Assembly (NCBI GenBank): GCA_016197205.1
Contig: JACPWG010000144.1
Span: 1 to 64,000, forward strand
Direction: 5' to 3'
Source: Planctomycetota bacterium
GTDB lineage: Bacteria > Planctomycetota > MHYJ01 > WSZJ01 > JACPWG01
DNA: 64,000 nt
In this document: piece by piece, positions 35,164 to 43,706 of the stretch
Layout of the letters: each line of letters begins with the position of its first letter
Numbering within the stretch: the stretch's first letter is position 1
The notes under the pieces: generated by a model
Databases searched by the model: none
What the model was told of the DNA's origin: nothing
The model's input: only the letters and a program-made list of their open reading frames with translations
Program-made: the position numbers and the translations under genes

Positions 35164-35288
35164 CGCGACCTCTCCACCAGGCGGCCGAAACTCCCGGCGG
35201 GCTGGACAGCCTGCGGAGGTCATTATAGGTCCCCTTTACGGCGCATGCACGAAGAAGCGCACCCCGGGTTTCCGCCGGCGGATTCTTC

Positions 35289-35317
35289 TTGACGCACTGC
35301 GTCATTTTCGCTATCTT
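35289..35317 (+). promoter_or_regulatory. Probable sigma-70 promoter for the epimerase gene
   Basis: TTGACG, a 17-base spacer, then TATCTT, 44 bases before the start at 35361. Confidence 0.6.
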
Positions 35318-35360
35318 CCGGCGCTTCTGATTTCTCTCCAGGCCCGAGGGAGGTATCTCC

Positions 35361-36449
35361 ATGCGAGTCGCCATCACCGGCTCTTCCGGCTTCATCGGTT
35401 CCCGGCTGATCGCCCACCTGGCCCAGGACGCGGACGTCGAGGCGATCCTCGGGCTCGACGTGACGCCCCCGCGCGAGCCGCAGCCCAAGCTGACGTTCGT
35501 CCAGCAGGACGTCACGAAAGCCATGGAACCGGCGTTTCGCGAGCACAGGATCGACGCCGCGGTCCACCTGGCCTTCATCGTGGACCCGATGCACGACGAG
35601 GCCCGCATGACCGAGATCAACCTCCAGGGCACCGAGAGCTTCCTCGCCGCCTGCGACGCGCTCGGCGTGAAGACGATCGTGGCCGCCAGCTCCGCGACGG
35701 CCTACGGCGGCCATCCCGACAACGCGGTGCCCCTCGTCGAGGACCGCCACCCGCTGCGCGGCAACCCGGAGTACCTGTACAGCCATCAGAAAATGCGGAT
35801 GGAGCGCATGTTCGAGGCGTTCGGCGCGAAGCACCCGGACGCGCGCGTCGGCCTGCTGCGTCCGTCCATCGTGCTCGGACCGCACGTGTCGAATTTCATC
35901 TCGCGCATGGTGCGGAACCGCGTGATGTTCGCCGTGCTCGGCGCCGACACACCCTGGCAGTTCACGCACGAAGAGGACGCGGGCCGGGCCTTCCACCACG
36001 CGCTGAAGCACCGGATCCACGGGGCCTACAACATCGGCGGCGCGGGCTCGATCCAATTCAGCGAGATCGGAAAGCTCGCGGGGAACCTCATCCTCCGCTT
36101 CCCGGCCTGGATGCTCAAGCCGGCGATCGCGCTCGGCTGGCTGTTCCGCCTGCGTTCCCTCACCGAGGCGCCGGCCGGGATCCTGCCGATGATCCAGTGG
36201 CCCTGGGTCGTGGACCCGTCGAAGTTCGTCCGCGAGACCGGGTTCGTCTACCAGTACGACACCCGCGGCGCGCTCAGGACGTTCCTGGAGTCGGCCGGCT
36301 TGACCGCGCGTGCCGAGGGCGCGTCGAACTCCGACTCTTCGAAATCGGGCGGTCCGGTCGCAGGCGCTGGGCCCGGGGCCGGGGCAGGCGCCGGCGCGGG
36401 CGAGGGCGCGAACGCGGGGCGCGCGCTCCAGCCCTCGACCGGGAGGTAG
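35361..36449 (+). CDS. NAD-dependent epimerase/dehydratase (extended SDR)
   Basis: 362 residues. G7-SSGFIG binds NAD(P). VAASSATAYGG followed by Y-S-H-Q-K supplies the catalytic Ser/Tyr/Lys. LRPSIVLGP and FTHEEDAGRAFHHAL are typical of the nucleotide-sugar epimerase group. The substrate is unknown. The last ~45 residues are a Ser/Gly/Ala low-complexity tail (GAGPGAGAGAGAGEG) unlike the family, ending at AGG-TAG inside a family-2 palindrome, so the native C-terminus may have been extended or replaced. Confidence 0.9.
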   Translation: MRVAITGSSGFIGSRLIAHLAQDADVEAILGLDVTPPREPQPKLTFVQQDVTKAMEPAFREHRIDAAVHLAFIVDPMHDEARMTEINLQGTESFLAACDALGVKTIVAASSATAYGGHPDNAVPLVEDRHPLRGNPEYLYSHQKMRMERMFEAFGAKHPDARVGLLRPSIVLGPHVSNFISRMVRNRVMFAVLGADTPWQFTHEEDAGRAFHHALKHRIHGAYNIGGAGSIQFSEIGKLAGNLILRFPAWMLKPAIALGWLFRLRSLTEAPAGILPMIQWPWVVDPSKFVRETGFVYQYDTRGALRTFLESAGLTARAEGASNSDSSKSGGPVAGAGPGAGAGAGAGEGANAGRALQPSTGR

Positions 36450-36470
36450 GGCCACGGCGTTGCCGTGCCC
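36446..36470. repeat. Family-2 palindrome supplying a stop codon
   Basis: GTAGGGCCACGGCGTTGCCG plus TGCCC. The TAG within it is the epimerase stop codon. Confidence 0.75.
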
Positions 36471-36546
36471 ACACAGCGGGAGCCCTTCGTCGGGGCTGCC
36501 CATCGGCAGCGGCGGGCGCCGCGTTCGGGTTGGCGTGTCCCTTCGA

Positions 36547-37179
36547 ATGCAAGGCCAGAGGCTGCCGAACGTGCGAGTGGTCGGAGCCGGGTGTTTCGTC
36601 TTTCTCGGACTTCTTGGCGGAGTTCTGGTCCTCTCGTCGCGCCTCCCGCCCGCGACTCCGAGTTGGGTGCTGGGTGCACTTCAGTCGGCCTGGCTGCTCG
36701 TGCTGATCTTCCTGGCGATGTTCCTGTTCAACGTTCCTGGCCAACGGCCCGGCGACACGCTGGAATCGCTCGAGCGGCTGAACCTGGTTGCTTCCGTGTC
36801 CTACCGGGCGAGACGGTCGTTCGTGGTCAAGGAGTACGAGGACGAAGGGCCGCATTATTTCATCGAGCTCGAGGGCGGCGCCGTCCTCTATCTGAACGGC
36901 CAGTACCTGCTCGACTACAGGCCCGATCTGAAGGAGGCGGAGGGGGCGGCAGCGGCTTCGAGAAAGTTCCCCTGCACCGAGTTCACCGTGAAGCGGCACC
37001 GGACGGAGGGGTACGTGCTCGACATCGTGTGCGGGGGCGAGGCGTTCGAGCCGGAGCTGTGGGCGCCCCCCTTCGCCCCCGAGCGTTTCGGGCGGGATCT
37101 TCCCGAAGACGGTCAGGTGATCACGGAAACGAGCTACGACAGCCTCAAGCCGGCGATGCCGCCGGGCCGTGGTGCGTAA
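36547..37179 (+). CDS. Membrane-anchored protein of unknown function
   Basis: 210 residues. Two TM helices lie at about 10-30 and 40-60 (FVFLGLLGGVLVLSS; SAWLLVLIFLAMFLFNV), followed by a soluble domain with VKEYEDEGPHYFIELEGGAV and YLNGQYLLDY. This matches no family I recognise. No good ribosome site precedes the ATG at 36547. GTG at 36571 with GAGG upstream is an alternative. The gene lies directly downstream of the epimerase but a palindrome separates them. Confidence 0.7.
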   Translation: MQGQRLPNVRVVGAGCFVFLGLLGGVLVLSSRLPPATPSWVLGALQSAWLLVLIFLAMFLFNVPGQRPGDTLESLERLNLVASVSYRARRSFVVKEYEDEGPHYFIELEGGAVLYLNGQYLLDYRPDLKEAEGAAAASRKFPCTEFTVKRHRTEGYVLDIVCGGEAFEPELWAPPFAPERFGRDLPEDGQVITETSYDSLKPAMPPGRGA

Positions 37180-37269
37180 TGCGGCCTACCTGCCCGACGC
37201 GCGTGGGAGGAGCGATCCCCCCAGGGCGAAGTTGAGCACACCGGCGGATCGAAAGCGTCTTCCCACCCC

Positions 37270-37364
37270 GAGCCGTGGTGACCCCTCGCGCGGGCGGGGA
37301 CGCCCGCGCCCCCAGGGGCCGTTTCCGTCTGACGTGCGCAGTCATTCTTGCGCGGGCGCTTACC
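37270..37364. mobile_element. Partial inverted-repeat element next to vapC
   Basis: Right end GCGCAGTCATTCTTGCGCGG plus GCGC matches the ends of the element at 44616-44740. The interior has a hairpin (GCGGGCGGGGACGCCCGCGC). The end overlaps the stop codon of vapC (AGG-TAA-GCGCCC on the minus strand). The left end is not clear, so this copy seems degraded. Confidence 0.55.
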
Positions 37365-37767
37365 TCGCAGGCCAGAGCTGAAAACCTGCCTGAAGGAAGT
37401 GGCGGTCGTAGGAGAAAACACGCCGAAGTTTGCTACGACGCATGAGGGCGAAGGACACGCAGTCCGTGAAACTGACCTGCTGATCTGCGAATTTCTCGAA
37501 ATTGCCGACGGCCTGAAGCTCATCCTCTTCGGTCGGCCGAAGCACCAGGAGCATGCGCGACAGATAGACGACGCGCGCACGCTCCGCCGCAAAAGCGTAC
37601 GAAGTGCGCCGGGCGAGAAGCGTGAGGAATTCATCCAACACGAAATTGCTGGTGGCGCAACGCTCGGCGTGTTTCTGGAGTTGCGCCCAGGCGAGCTTCG
37701 CCTCGCCGTGGTGCTGATCTCTCTCGATATAGCGAGCCAGAAGGGCGCCCGTGTCGATGAAGAGCAA
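37360..37767 (-). CDS. vapC: PIN-domain ribonuclease toxin (VapC family)
   Basis: 135 residues with the four acidic active-site residues of PIN nucleases: D5 (FIDTGAL), E46 (DEFLT), D102 (SFTDCVS) and D121 (SYDRHF). VapC toxins cleave RNA. It uses a TTG start 3 bases beyond the antitoxin stop codon, with GAGGAG embedded in the antitoxin's last codons, so the two are translationally coupled. The C-terminal LWPAR-stop coincides with the edge of a repeat element. The toxin looks intact. Confidence 0.93.
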   Translation of the reverse strand: MLFIDTGALLARYIERDQHHGEAKLAWAQLQKHAERCATSNFVLDEFLTLLARRTSYAFAAERARVVYLSRMLLVLRPTEEDELQAVGNFEKFADQQVSFTDCVSFALMRRSKLRRVFSYDRHFLQAGFQLWPAR

Positions 37768-37770
37768 AGG

Positions 37771-38007
37771 CTACTCCTCGTAAAGGTAGCGATCGTGCTT
37801 CGCGGATAGATCCCTCGGAACCGGACCGCGATAGACCGCCTGGTCGGCGTAGAGCGGATCGTCCCCATCGCCGGGCGTTCTATCCGTCGCGAGGCGAGCG
37901 GCGAGCGCAGAGCGAATCAGCTCGCCAAGAGAAACGCCTCGCTGCTTGGCCTGCCGCAGCGCGCGGGTCCGCAAGTCACCCGGCAACATGATCGTCGTGC
38001 GGTGCAT
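37771..38007 (-). CDS. vapB: Ribbon-helix-helix antitoxin (VapB-like)
   Basis: 78 residues. MHRTTIMLPGDLRTRALRQA, then GVSLGELIRSALAARL, is a ribbon-helix-helix DNA-binding domain. The C-terminal DQAVYRGPVPRDLSAKHDRY segment would wrap the toxin. The start at 38007 has TGGAGG upstream. It should neutralise VapC and repress the operon promoter at 38044-38072. Confidence 0.9.
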   Translation of the reverse strand: MHRTTIMLPGDLRTRALRQAKQRGVSLGELIRSALAARLATDRTPGDGDDPLYADQAVYRGPVPRDLSAKHDRYLYEE

Positions 38008-38043
38008 GCACTCGAGCCTCCAGAGGGGAGCAGTGATGCCGCC

Positions 38044-38072
38044 ATAATAGCACAGCCATAACACACCGTCAA
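38044..38072 (-). promoter_or_regulatory. vapBC sigma-70 promoter
   Basis: On the minus strand TTGACG, 17 bases, then TATTAT, about 37 bases before the vapB start. Confidence 0.7.
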
Positions 38073-38204
38073 CTCGAAGCCGTTCCCTGTCGGCGGCGCA
38101 AGCCCTTCTCCGTGGAGGTCGGCCTCGGCGCGGAGGCACGAAGGCGGGGCGAGGTGTGTCGCTGCGGCGCGACGCAGTTCGGAGGCAGGGCTGCTCCATG
38201 AACC

Positions 38205-38348
38205 CAGGGCAGCCGCTGGCCGCAACCAAAGGGACGAGCCACCGAAGACACAGAAAGACGAACCGCGAATTTCGCCAATTTCGCGAATTTTCTATTGGGA
38301 ATTCGTTGCCAAAAAAACAAGCTTTTGGGCTGTCGTGTCACAGAGGCT
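38205..38348. repeat. Second copy (inverted) of the 846-1065 repeat unit
   Basis: Contains CAGCCGCTGGCCGCAACCAA, GACGAGCCACCGAAGACACA, TTTCGCCAATTTCGCGAATT and GAATTCGTTGCCAAAAAAAC, the reverse of 936-1055. It occupies most of the gene-free stretch 38073-38371. Confidence 0.75.
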
Positions 38349-38371
38349 TCCCATCCCACCCCGCGCCGTCC

Positions 38372-38401
38372 TTGCCCTGCAGGGCGCCGGAAAGGTATGA
38401 T
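38372..38401 (+). promoter_or_regulatory. Probable promoter for the DCC-family gene
   Basis: TTGCCC, 18 bases, then TATGAT, 27 bases before the start at 38429. Confidence 0.45.
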
Positions 38402-38428
38402 GACGGCCGGTCCCTTGGGAGTCCGGCC

Positions 38429-38851
38429 ATGACCCCGACCGAAGGGGTTGTCTTCTACGACGGCGTGTGCGGCCTGTGCAACGCCCTCGTCCAGTTCGTG
38501 CTCCGGCGCGATGCCGCCGGCCGCTTCCGCTTTGCCTCGCTGCAGAGCCGGTTCGCGCAAGAGGCCCTGACCCGCTACGGTAAAGACCCTAGGGACCTCG
38601 ACACCTTCTACCTGCTCGTCGACCGCGGCCTCCCCTCCGAGCGGCTGGTCATGAAGGGGCGGGCGGCCGTCCAGCTCCTCAGTGCCCTCGGCGGCCCGTG
38701 GCGGCTCCTCGGGGCGCTCGGCCTTCTCCCTGCCCCGCTCCTCGACTGGGGCTACGACCGCGTCGCGCGCGTCCGCTACCGCGTCTTCGGCAAGTACGAG
38801 GCCTGTCTCCTGCCGCTGCCACAGTACAAGGCGCGCTTCATCGAGACGTAG
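38429..38851 (+). CDS. DCC-family thiol-disulfide oxidoreductase
   Basis: 140 residues of the DUF393/DCC family. The hallmark D-G-V-C-G-L-C lies near the N-terminus (FYDGVCGLCNALVQFVLRRD). LLVDRGLPSERLVMKGRAAV and YDRVARVRYRVFGKYEACLLP complete the pattern. It is presumed a thioredoxin-fold redox protein; partners are unknown. No signal peptide. Confidence 0.92.
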   Translation: MTPTEGVVFYDGVCGLCNALVQFVLRRDAAGRFRFASLQSRFAQEALTRYGKDPRDLDTFYLLVDRGLPSERLVMKGRAAVQLLSALGGPWRLLGALGLLPAPLLDWGYDRVARVRYRVFGKYEACLLPLPQYKARFIET

Positions 38852-39001
38852 CGCCCCCCCCGTTGCCGGGCCCAAGAGCGAGCGCACCCGTTCCAGCGCG
38901 GCCCGGATCGTCGCATCACCCCGGCGCCCCGCCTGCGCGCATCGTCCGCTCGCGGCCGGGTGGGGTCAAGGGAGTCGCGCCGGCTTGGCCGCACATTCTG
39001 C

Positions 39002-39031
39002 TTGACCCTCGAACGGCGGGCAAATTAGAAT
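39002..39031 (+). promoter_or_regulatory. Probable sigma-70 promoter of the MoaD-like/propeller pair
   Basis: TTGACC, 18 bases, then TAGAAT, about 90 bases before 39123. The remainder of 38852-39122 is featureless. Confidence 0.5.
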
Positions 39032-39122
39032 TCGCCCGCCGTCCCGTCCCCTCCGAGCCGCGACGCCGGTCGACGGAAGCGCGCAGGCTCGACGGCTCGC
39101 TTCCGTTCTCCAGGAACCCGCC

Positions 39123-39410
39123 ATGGCCGCTGCGACGATCGTGAAGCTCTACGTACCCGCGCCGCTGCGCCGGTACTGCAACGGCGCCTCCGAGCTGACG
39201 CTGGCCGCCGCGAGCGTGCGCGCGCTCCTCGACGAGCTCGAAAGGCGTTACGCCGCGCTGTACCTCAGCGTGTGCGACGAGACGGGCGCGGTGCGTCGCC
39301 ACGTGAACCTTTTCGTGCACGAAGCGAACATCCGGGACCGGAACGGACTCGATACGCCGCTCGTGGCAGGCGACGTGGTCACGATCCTGCCCGCAATTTC
39401 AGGAGGATGA
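39123..39410 (+). CDS. MoaD/ThiS-type ubiquitin-like protein with terminal Gly-Gly
   Basis: 95 residues of beta-grasp fold. IVKLYVPAPLRRYCNGASEL, LLDELERRYAAL, HVNLFVHEANIRDRNGLDTP and VVTILPAISGG. The free C-terminal GG is the activation site used by sulfur-carrier and ubiquitin-like proteins. It overlaps the beta-propeller gene's ribosome site by design (stop at 39408-39410, next ATG at 39413), so the two are translationally linked. No E1-like MoeB, molybdopterin or thiamine gene is near, so the role may be other than cofactor synthesis. Confidence 0.92.
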   Translation: MAAATIVKLYVPAPLRRYCNGASELTLAAASVRALLDELERRYAALYLSVCDETGAVRRHVNLFVHEANIRDRNGLDTPLVAGDVVTILPAISGG

Positions 39411-39412
39411 CG

Positions 39413-40504
39413 ATGCCGGAACGCGTGCTGCTTTCGATCGGCACCAAGAAGGGCCTCTTCGTGGCGGAAGGGTCGCGGACGCGACGGAGCTTCGCCCTGC
39501 GCGGGCCGTTCGGCCCGGGCGTGAGCGTCTACTCGACGCTCCTCGACACGCGCGGCGCGCCCCGGGTCTACGCGTCAAGCTGCAACGCTTATTTCGGCAT
39601 GAAGCTCCTGCGCTCGACGGACCTCGGGAAGAGCTTCAAGGAAACCAAAGGCGCGCCGACCTTCGCGAAGGAAGACGGGCGCGCGCTGGCGAACATCTGG
39701 GCGCTCGAGCCGGGACCCGCGAAGAACGAGCTGTGGGCCGGCGTCGAGCCTGCCGCGCTCTTCAGGAGCGCGAACGGCGGGGACTCGTGGGAAAAGGTCC
39801 CGGGCATCACCGACCACGAGCATGCCCGCAAGTGGCACCCGGGGAACGGCGGGCTCTGTCTGCACACGATCCTGCGCGACGGCGAGCGCGTGCACCTCGG
39901 CATTTCCGCCGGCGGGCACTACCTGAGCGAGGACGGAGGCGGCACCTTCCAGGCGTCGAACAAGGGCGTCGGGGTCGGCTTCCAGCCGGAAAAGTTCCCG
40001 GAGTACGGCCAGTGCGTGCACAAGCTCGCGCGTCACAAGGACGCCCCGGGCCGGCTGTACATGCAAAACCACGGCGGCTTCCCCGACGTGCCCGGCGTCG
40101 GCGTGCTGCGCAGCGACGACCACGGGCGCACGTGGCAACAGATTTCGAAGGGGCTGCCGTCCGACTTCGGCTTCGTGATGGTCGTGCATCCAGACGACGC
40201 GGACACGATCTACGTGATGCCGCACGAAGCGACGACGCGCACCTGCCCGGGCGGGGTGCCCGCGGTCTGGCGCAGCGAGAACGGCGGCGGTTCGTGGTCG
40301 CGGCTGGCGAAGGGGCTGCCGAAGAAGGAAAGCTACTTCACCGTGCTGCGCGACGCGATGGACATCGACGAGCTGAAGGCACCCGCGCTCTATTTCGGGA
40401 CCACGACGGGTCAGCTCTGGATCGGGCGGAACGGGGGGGAGGAGTTCGAGTGCCTCTTCGACTCGTTGCCGCCGGTGAATTGCGTGAAGGTCGCGGTCGT
40501 GTGA
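39413..40504 (+). CDS. BNR/sialidase-like beta-propeller protein
   Basis: 363 residues. Repeated Asp-box-like turns occur: SANGGDSWEKV, SEDGGGTFQAS, SDDHGRTWQQI and SENGGGSWSRL. RVLLSIGTKKGLFVAEGS opens the first blade. No signal peptide, so cytoplasmic. Such proteins are annotated as exo-alpha-sialidase-like, but the catalytic Arg triad and Tyr/Glu pair of true sialidases are not evident. Tight coupling to the MoaD-like gene suggests a shared pathway or a substrate/partner relationship. The start at 39413 is preferred over the ATG at 39407 because AGGAGG is then well spaced. Confidence 0.88.
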   Translation: MPERVLLSIGTKKGLFVAEGSRTRRSFALRGPFGPGVSVYSTLLDTRGAPRVYASSCNAYFGMKLLRSTDLGKSFKETKGAPTFAKEDGRALANIWALEPGPAKNELWAGVEPAALFRSANGGDSWEKVPGITDHEHARKWHPGNGGLCLHTILRDGERVHLGISAGGHYLSEDGGGTFQASNKGVGVGFQPEKFPEYGQCVHKLARHKDAPGRLYMQNHGGFPDVPGVGVLRSDDHGRTWQQISKGLPSDFGFVMVVHPDDADTIYVMPHEATTRTCPGGVPAVWRSENGGGSWSRLAKGLPKKESYFTVLRDAMDIDELKAPALYFGTTTGQLWIGRNGGEEFECLFDSLPPVNCVKVAVV

Positions 40505-40685
40505 GGTCCGGACCGGCGCGGCGGCTACAGGGCCGCCGCACCCGCGATGCTCTTCATCGACGGAGGGAATCTCCCGCGCGCGAAGGAGGGGCGGTGAGTA
40601 CGGCCGGTTCGGCTCGCAACGGGAAGCTCCGAGCGGCGGCACACGGTCCCGGGAGGCTTTCTTCGGCTGAACGGAGGCGTCGAGC

Positions 40686-42764
40686 ATGATTTCCGTCCGC
40701 CTTCTCCCCAGCGCGGCCGGCTTGGCGCTGGTCCTCGCGCTCGTCGGCGCCCCGCACTGCCGGGGTCAGGAACCGGCCGCGACGCAGTACGTTTTTTTTC
40801 TCGACGGCAAGGAGTTTGTCCCTCAGGTACACTCGTTGCGCGGGACGCCCGAGGAGCCGCACGAAGGGGACGTGGTCGAAATCGCGGGTCCCCAAGTGGT
40901 GCTCGGGCCGCCCGGGGTGTACCGGTACCGCTCGGTGAAAGAGGACGGTTCCTGGCGGGCGCTGCTGCTGGAGCAGCCGGGGGGCGCTCCCCGCCTGGTC
41001 TGGGCCCTGCTCTACGAGCAGCGCCCGCCCTCGGGGGAGGGGGACTTGCTGGCCGTGAATCCGCTCGCCGGGCTTTCGAGCGAGGAACTGCGCGCCATCC
41101 GCGGAGTGGCCCTGTGCGCCCTGCGTGACGAGTTTCGCCCCTGGCTCGCTCGACTCGAGCTCGCGCGGGTGTGCGTCGAAGTGGACGGCCACGACCTGGA
41201 CTACGCCGCCCTTCCCGGCTCGCTCGCCTACCTGGAAATCAGGTCCAGCAGCCTGGCCCGATTCGCGGATTTTGTCTCGCGCTCCGACGCGCTCCGCTTC
41301 CTGAAGCTGACGAATGTCTGGGACCAGGATCCGAAGCTCCTCTCCAAGCTTCACCACCTCCGGTACCTCCATCTGGTCGGCCTGCCGGGGGAGACGAAGT
41401 TCGACCCTTCTCCCCTGGCCCACCTGGTCGAATTGCGGGACCTCGACCTTCGCCGCGCGAGTCTCTCCGACCTCGCGTTCTTGACCGGGCTGAAGTCCCT
41501 GCGCCGGCTCGATCTGGCGTGGACCGACATCACCGACCTCACCCCGCTCGCAGGCTTGCCCGACTTGAAGTACGTGAACGCGAACGCGACGGCGCTCCAG
41601 GCGCTCCCGGCGGCACCCCTTCCCGGGCTGCGCTTCCTGAGCGTGCTCGACACGCAAGTGCCGAAGGAGGCCGCGGCGGCCTTCGGCCGGGCGCACGTGC
41701 AATGCACGGTAAGGCGCTTCCCTGGGCCCAGCGTTCAGGCCGCGCTCGCGCCCGCGACGCGCATGCGCGTTCGGGCGGGCGCCGTCTCCGATCCGGGGGA
41801 GCCGGAGGTCCTGTTCGAGGAGCGAGACCCGGTGGAGGTGCAACGCCTGATCGGCGGCATCCGGGTCGAGGAGGAGTCTTGGGGCGGAGCGTGTTTCTGC
41901 GAGGGCATGCCGACTTGGGAGTTCTACCAGGGAGACCGGCTGCTCCTGGCCGTCGCCCCCCACGGTGCCGCGTTGGAGGTGCCGGAGGAATGGCCGCACC
42001 GCGTGGTCCCGCAGCCGGAGAGCGTGGTCTGGATGGAGCGCTGGGCCGGCGAACGGTGGCCCTTGGAGCCGGAACAGCGAGCGTGGCGGGAAGGCCTCCG
42101 CGAGAGGGTCGGGCGGCGGATGGCGGCGCGCTACCAGGAGCTCCTGCCGCAGGCCTGCGCCGTGTCTCCTGGGGAGCCGTCGCGCGACGAAGACCAGGTG
42201 CGGCGCATTACGGCGGCGGTCCCGGACGCCACGGAGCGGGCGCTTCTCTGCCTTCGGCTCCTCGGCTGCCACCCCGGCTCTTGGGACGCCGAAGCGGGGC
42301 TGGACGGGGTGGTCACTCGGAGCCTGCTGCCGGGCATCGCGCCTGCGGCTTTGGCGCGGGCGGTGGCAGGTGCTGCCACGGATCCCCGTGTCGCCGCGGG
42401 GGCGGCGCGGTGGCTCTTTGAGGAGAAGAAATGGCGGGAGCTGGATCCGACGACGCCGGCGGCGGCGCTCCCGGTGGCGGCCGAAAGCGGGTTGCGACAC
42501 CCGCGACCGGCGAATCGCCGCCGGACGATCTGGGCATTGGGACAGATCGGCGGAGAGGCTGCGATCCGGTTGCTGGAGCGGTTCCTCGCGGGTGACTATG
42601 CCCCTGCGACCGTCACCGACGAGGAACTCGAGGAGTTTCCGCCCCGGGCGATCCCGATTCCCGAAATCGAGCGGGAGATCCACGTCGGGAGCTCCGACCG
42701 GGACCACGCGCGGTCGGTGCTCGACCGCCTGCGCGGACCCGCCGGGAAGGCCGATGAAAAATAG
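40686..42764 (+). CDS. Secreted leucine-rich-repeat protein with HEAT-like C-terminus
   Basis: 692 residues. A signal peptide (MISVRLLPSAAGLALVLALV, cleavage near CRGQ) is followed by a beta-rich domain. LRR units then run at about 225-330 (LRYLHLVGLP, LRDLDLRRASLSDLAFL, LRRLDLAWTDITDLTPLAGL). A Glu-rich linking domain and a helical C-terminus with HEAT-like HPRPANRRRTIWALGQIGGE close the protein. A cysteine-containing patch GACFCEGMP is seen near 400. Probably an extracytoplasmic protein-binding scaffold. GGAGG precedes the ATG. Confidence 0.85.
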   Translation: MISVRLLPSAAGLALVLALVGAPHCRGQEPAATQYVFFLDGKEFVPQVHSLRGTPEEPHEGDVVEIAGPQVVLGPPGVYRYRSVKEDGSWRALLLEQPGGAPRLVWALLYEQRPPSGEGDLLAVNPLAGLSSEELRAIRGVALCALRDEFRPWLARLELARVCVEVDGHDLDYAALPGSLAYLEIRSSSLARFADFVSRSDALRFLKLTNVWDQDPKLLSKLHHLRYLHLVGLPGETKFDPSPLAHLVELRDLDLRRASLSDLAFLTGLKSLRRLDLAWTDITDLTPLAGLPDLKYVNANATALQALPAAPLPGLRFLSVLDTQVPKEAAAAFGRAHVQCTVRRFPGPSVQAALAPATRMRVRAGAVSDPGEPEVLFEERDPVEVQRLIGGIRVEEESWGGACFCEGMPTWEFYQGDRLLLAVAPHGAALEVPEEWPHRVVPQPESVVWMERWAGERWPLEPEQRAWREGLRERVGRRMAARYQELLPQACAVSPGEPSRDEDQVRRITAAVPDATERALLCLRLLGCHPGSWDAEAGLDGVVTRSLLPGIAPAALARAVAGAATDPRVAAGAARWLFEEKKWRELDPTTPAAALPVAAESGLRHPRPANRRRTIWALGQIGGEAAIRLLERFLAGDYAPATVTDEELEEFPPRAIPIPEIEREIHVGSSDRDHARSVLDRLRGPAGKADEK

Positions 42765-42834
42765 CCGAGGTCCCTCGGCTTGCGGCCGCCTCCACCTCAC
42801 CGGCGCCAAACGTCTGCTCGCCGAGGGTCGCAGC

Positions 42835-43182
42835 CTACCGGAGCCCCATCTCGTGGAGCGAGGGGGCTGTGACCACGCGCCGTAGCAACGCATCCAGGCG
42901 GCGCGGATGGCCGATCGCCGAGACCTTCACGGCCACGCCGCGGGGGAGGGGACCGAACTTCTCGCGCATTTGCGCCAGAAGCGTCTCCCGCTTGGCGCGA
43001 CTCGCCCCCCGCAGCTCACCCTCGCGCTCACCCCGGCGCTCACCCTCGCGCTCACCGAGCTTGAAGCCTCGCTTTTCCGCCTTTTCCGAAAGGCGCTCGC
43101 CCCAGGATTTCTTCATCTTCAGCAACTCCTCGTCTTCCGGCAATTTCAGCGACCGTTCCATCTTCGCCTGTTCCTTCCTCAT
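42835..43182 (-). CDS. C-terminal remnant of an Rpn/PD-(D/E)XK transposase-family protein (DUF4351-like)
   Basis: 115 residues. A charged coiled segment with a repeat (GEREGERRGEREGE) leads into LLAQMREKFGPLPRGVAVKV...LDALLRRVVTAPSLHEM, the DUF4351-type tail common on Rpn-family nucleases. The PD-(D/E)XK nuclease domain expected before it is absent, so this is either a truncated remnant or a small free-standing protein. ATG 43182 has GGAG upstream but with wide spacing. Confidence 0.55.
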   Translation of the reverse strand: MRKEQAKMERSLKLPEDEELLKMKKSWGERLSEKAEKRGFKLGEREGERRGEREGELRGASRAKRETLLAQMREKFGPLPRGVAVKVSAIGHPRRLDALLRRVVTAPSLHEMGLR

Positions 43183-43706
43183 GGCCCCTGCCCCCTCTCC
43201 TTTCCCTCCCGGACATTCTACGTCCGCCGTCCGCCGGCAGGTAAGCGCAAACCTGCCACGACTCAGCCCACAACCCTTTCCACGTCGGCGCGGTCTCGGC
43301 GCTCGACGTCGGACCCTCGCAGGGCGCGTGCCGCGGAGCGATGTAGGTCATTCTATACAAATGAATCATCTGTAATCAATCGCTCACTCGAACGTTGTGC
43401 CTCCCGGGAGCCGCTGGTCTGGCCGTCGGGGGCAGGGTTCGGCGGGTCGGAGCTGGGAGGAAGCGTGACAACGAACTGTTCGCAATCCGGACACTTCGCC
43501 CCGCGGCTTGCATCGTCCAGGTCCGGCAAGTTACAATCGGAAACGGCGCGGCAAGAGAGGCAAGCCTCAGTACCGCCCCACAGAATTGGGTGACCAATTT
43601 CCTCGACGATTTCGGCCGCCTGCTTCGTTGCGCTCGCTCGACGTAGTTCTCCGTTACTACGCCTCGCTCGCGCGCCTCGCGGGCGGCCGAACTTGCCTTC
43701 GGCTAG
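43183..43706. other. Gene-poor stretch with possible Zn-ribbon fragment
   Basis: On the minus strand 43640-43353 one frame reads EIVEEIGHPILWGGTEACLS, then CRAVSDCN and AKCPDCEQFVVTLPPSSDPP: two Cys pairs like a short zinc ribbon. No start codon fits, so it may be the tail of a broken gene. The stretch also removes the expected 5' end of the following glycosidase-like gene. Confidence 0.35.

Noticed and set aside
37180..37360. Searched for a tRNA or structured RNA among the G+C-rich hairpins
   Set aside because: The folds are simple inverted repeats without a cloverleaf or CCA end.
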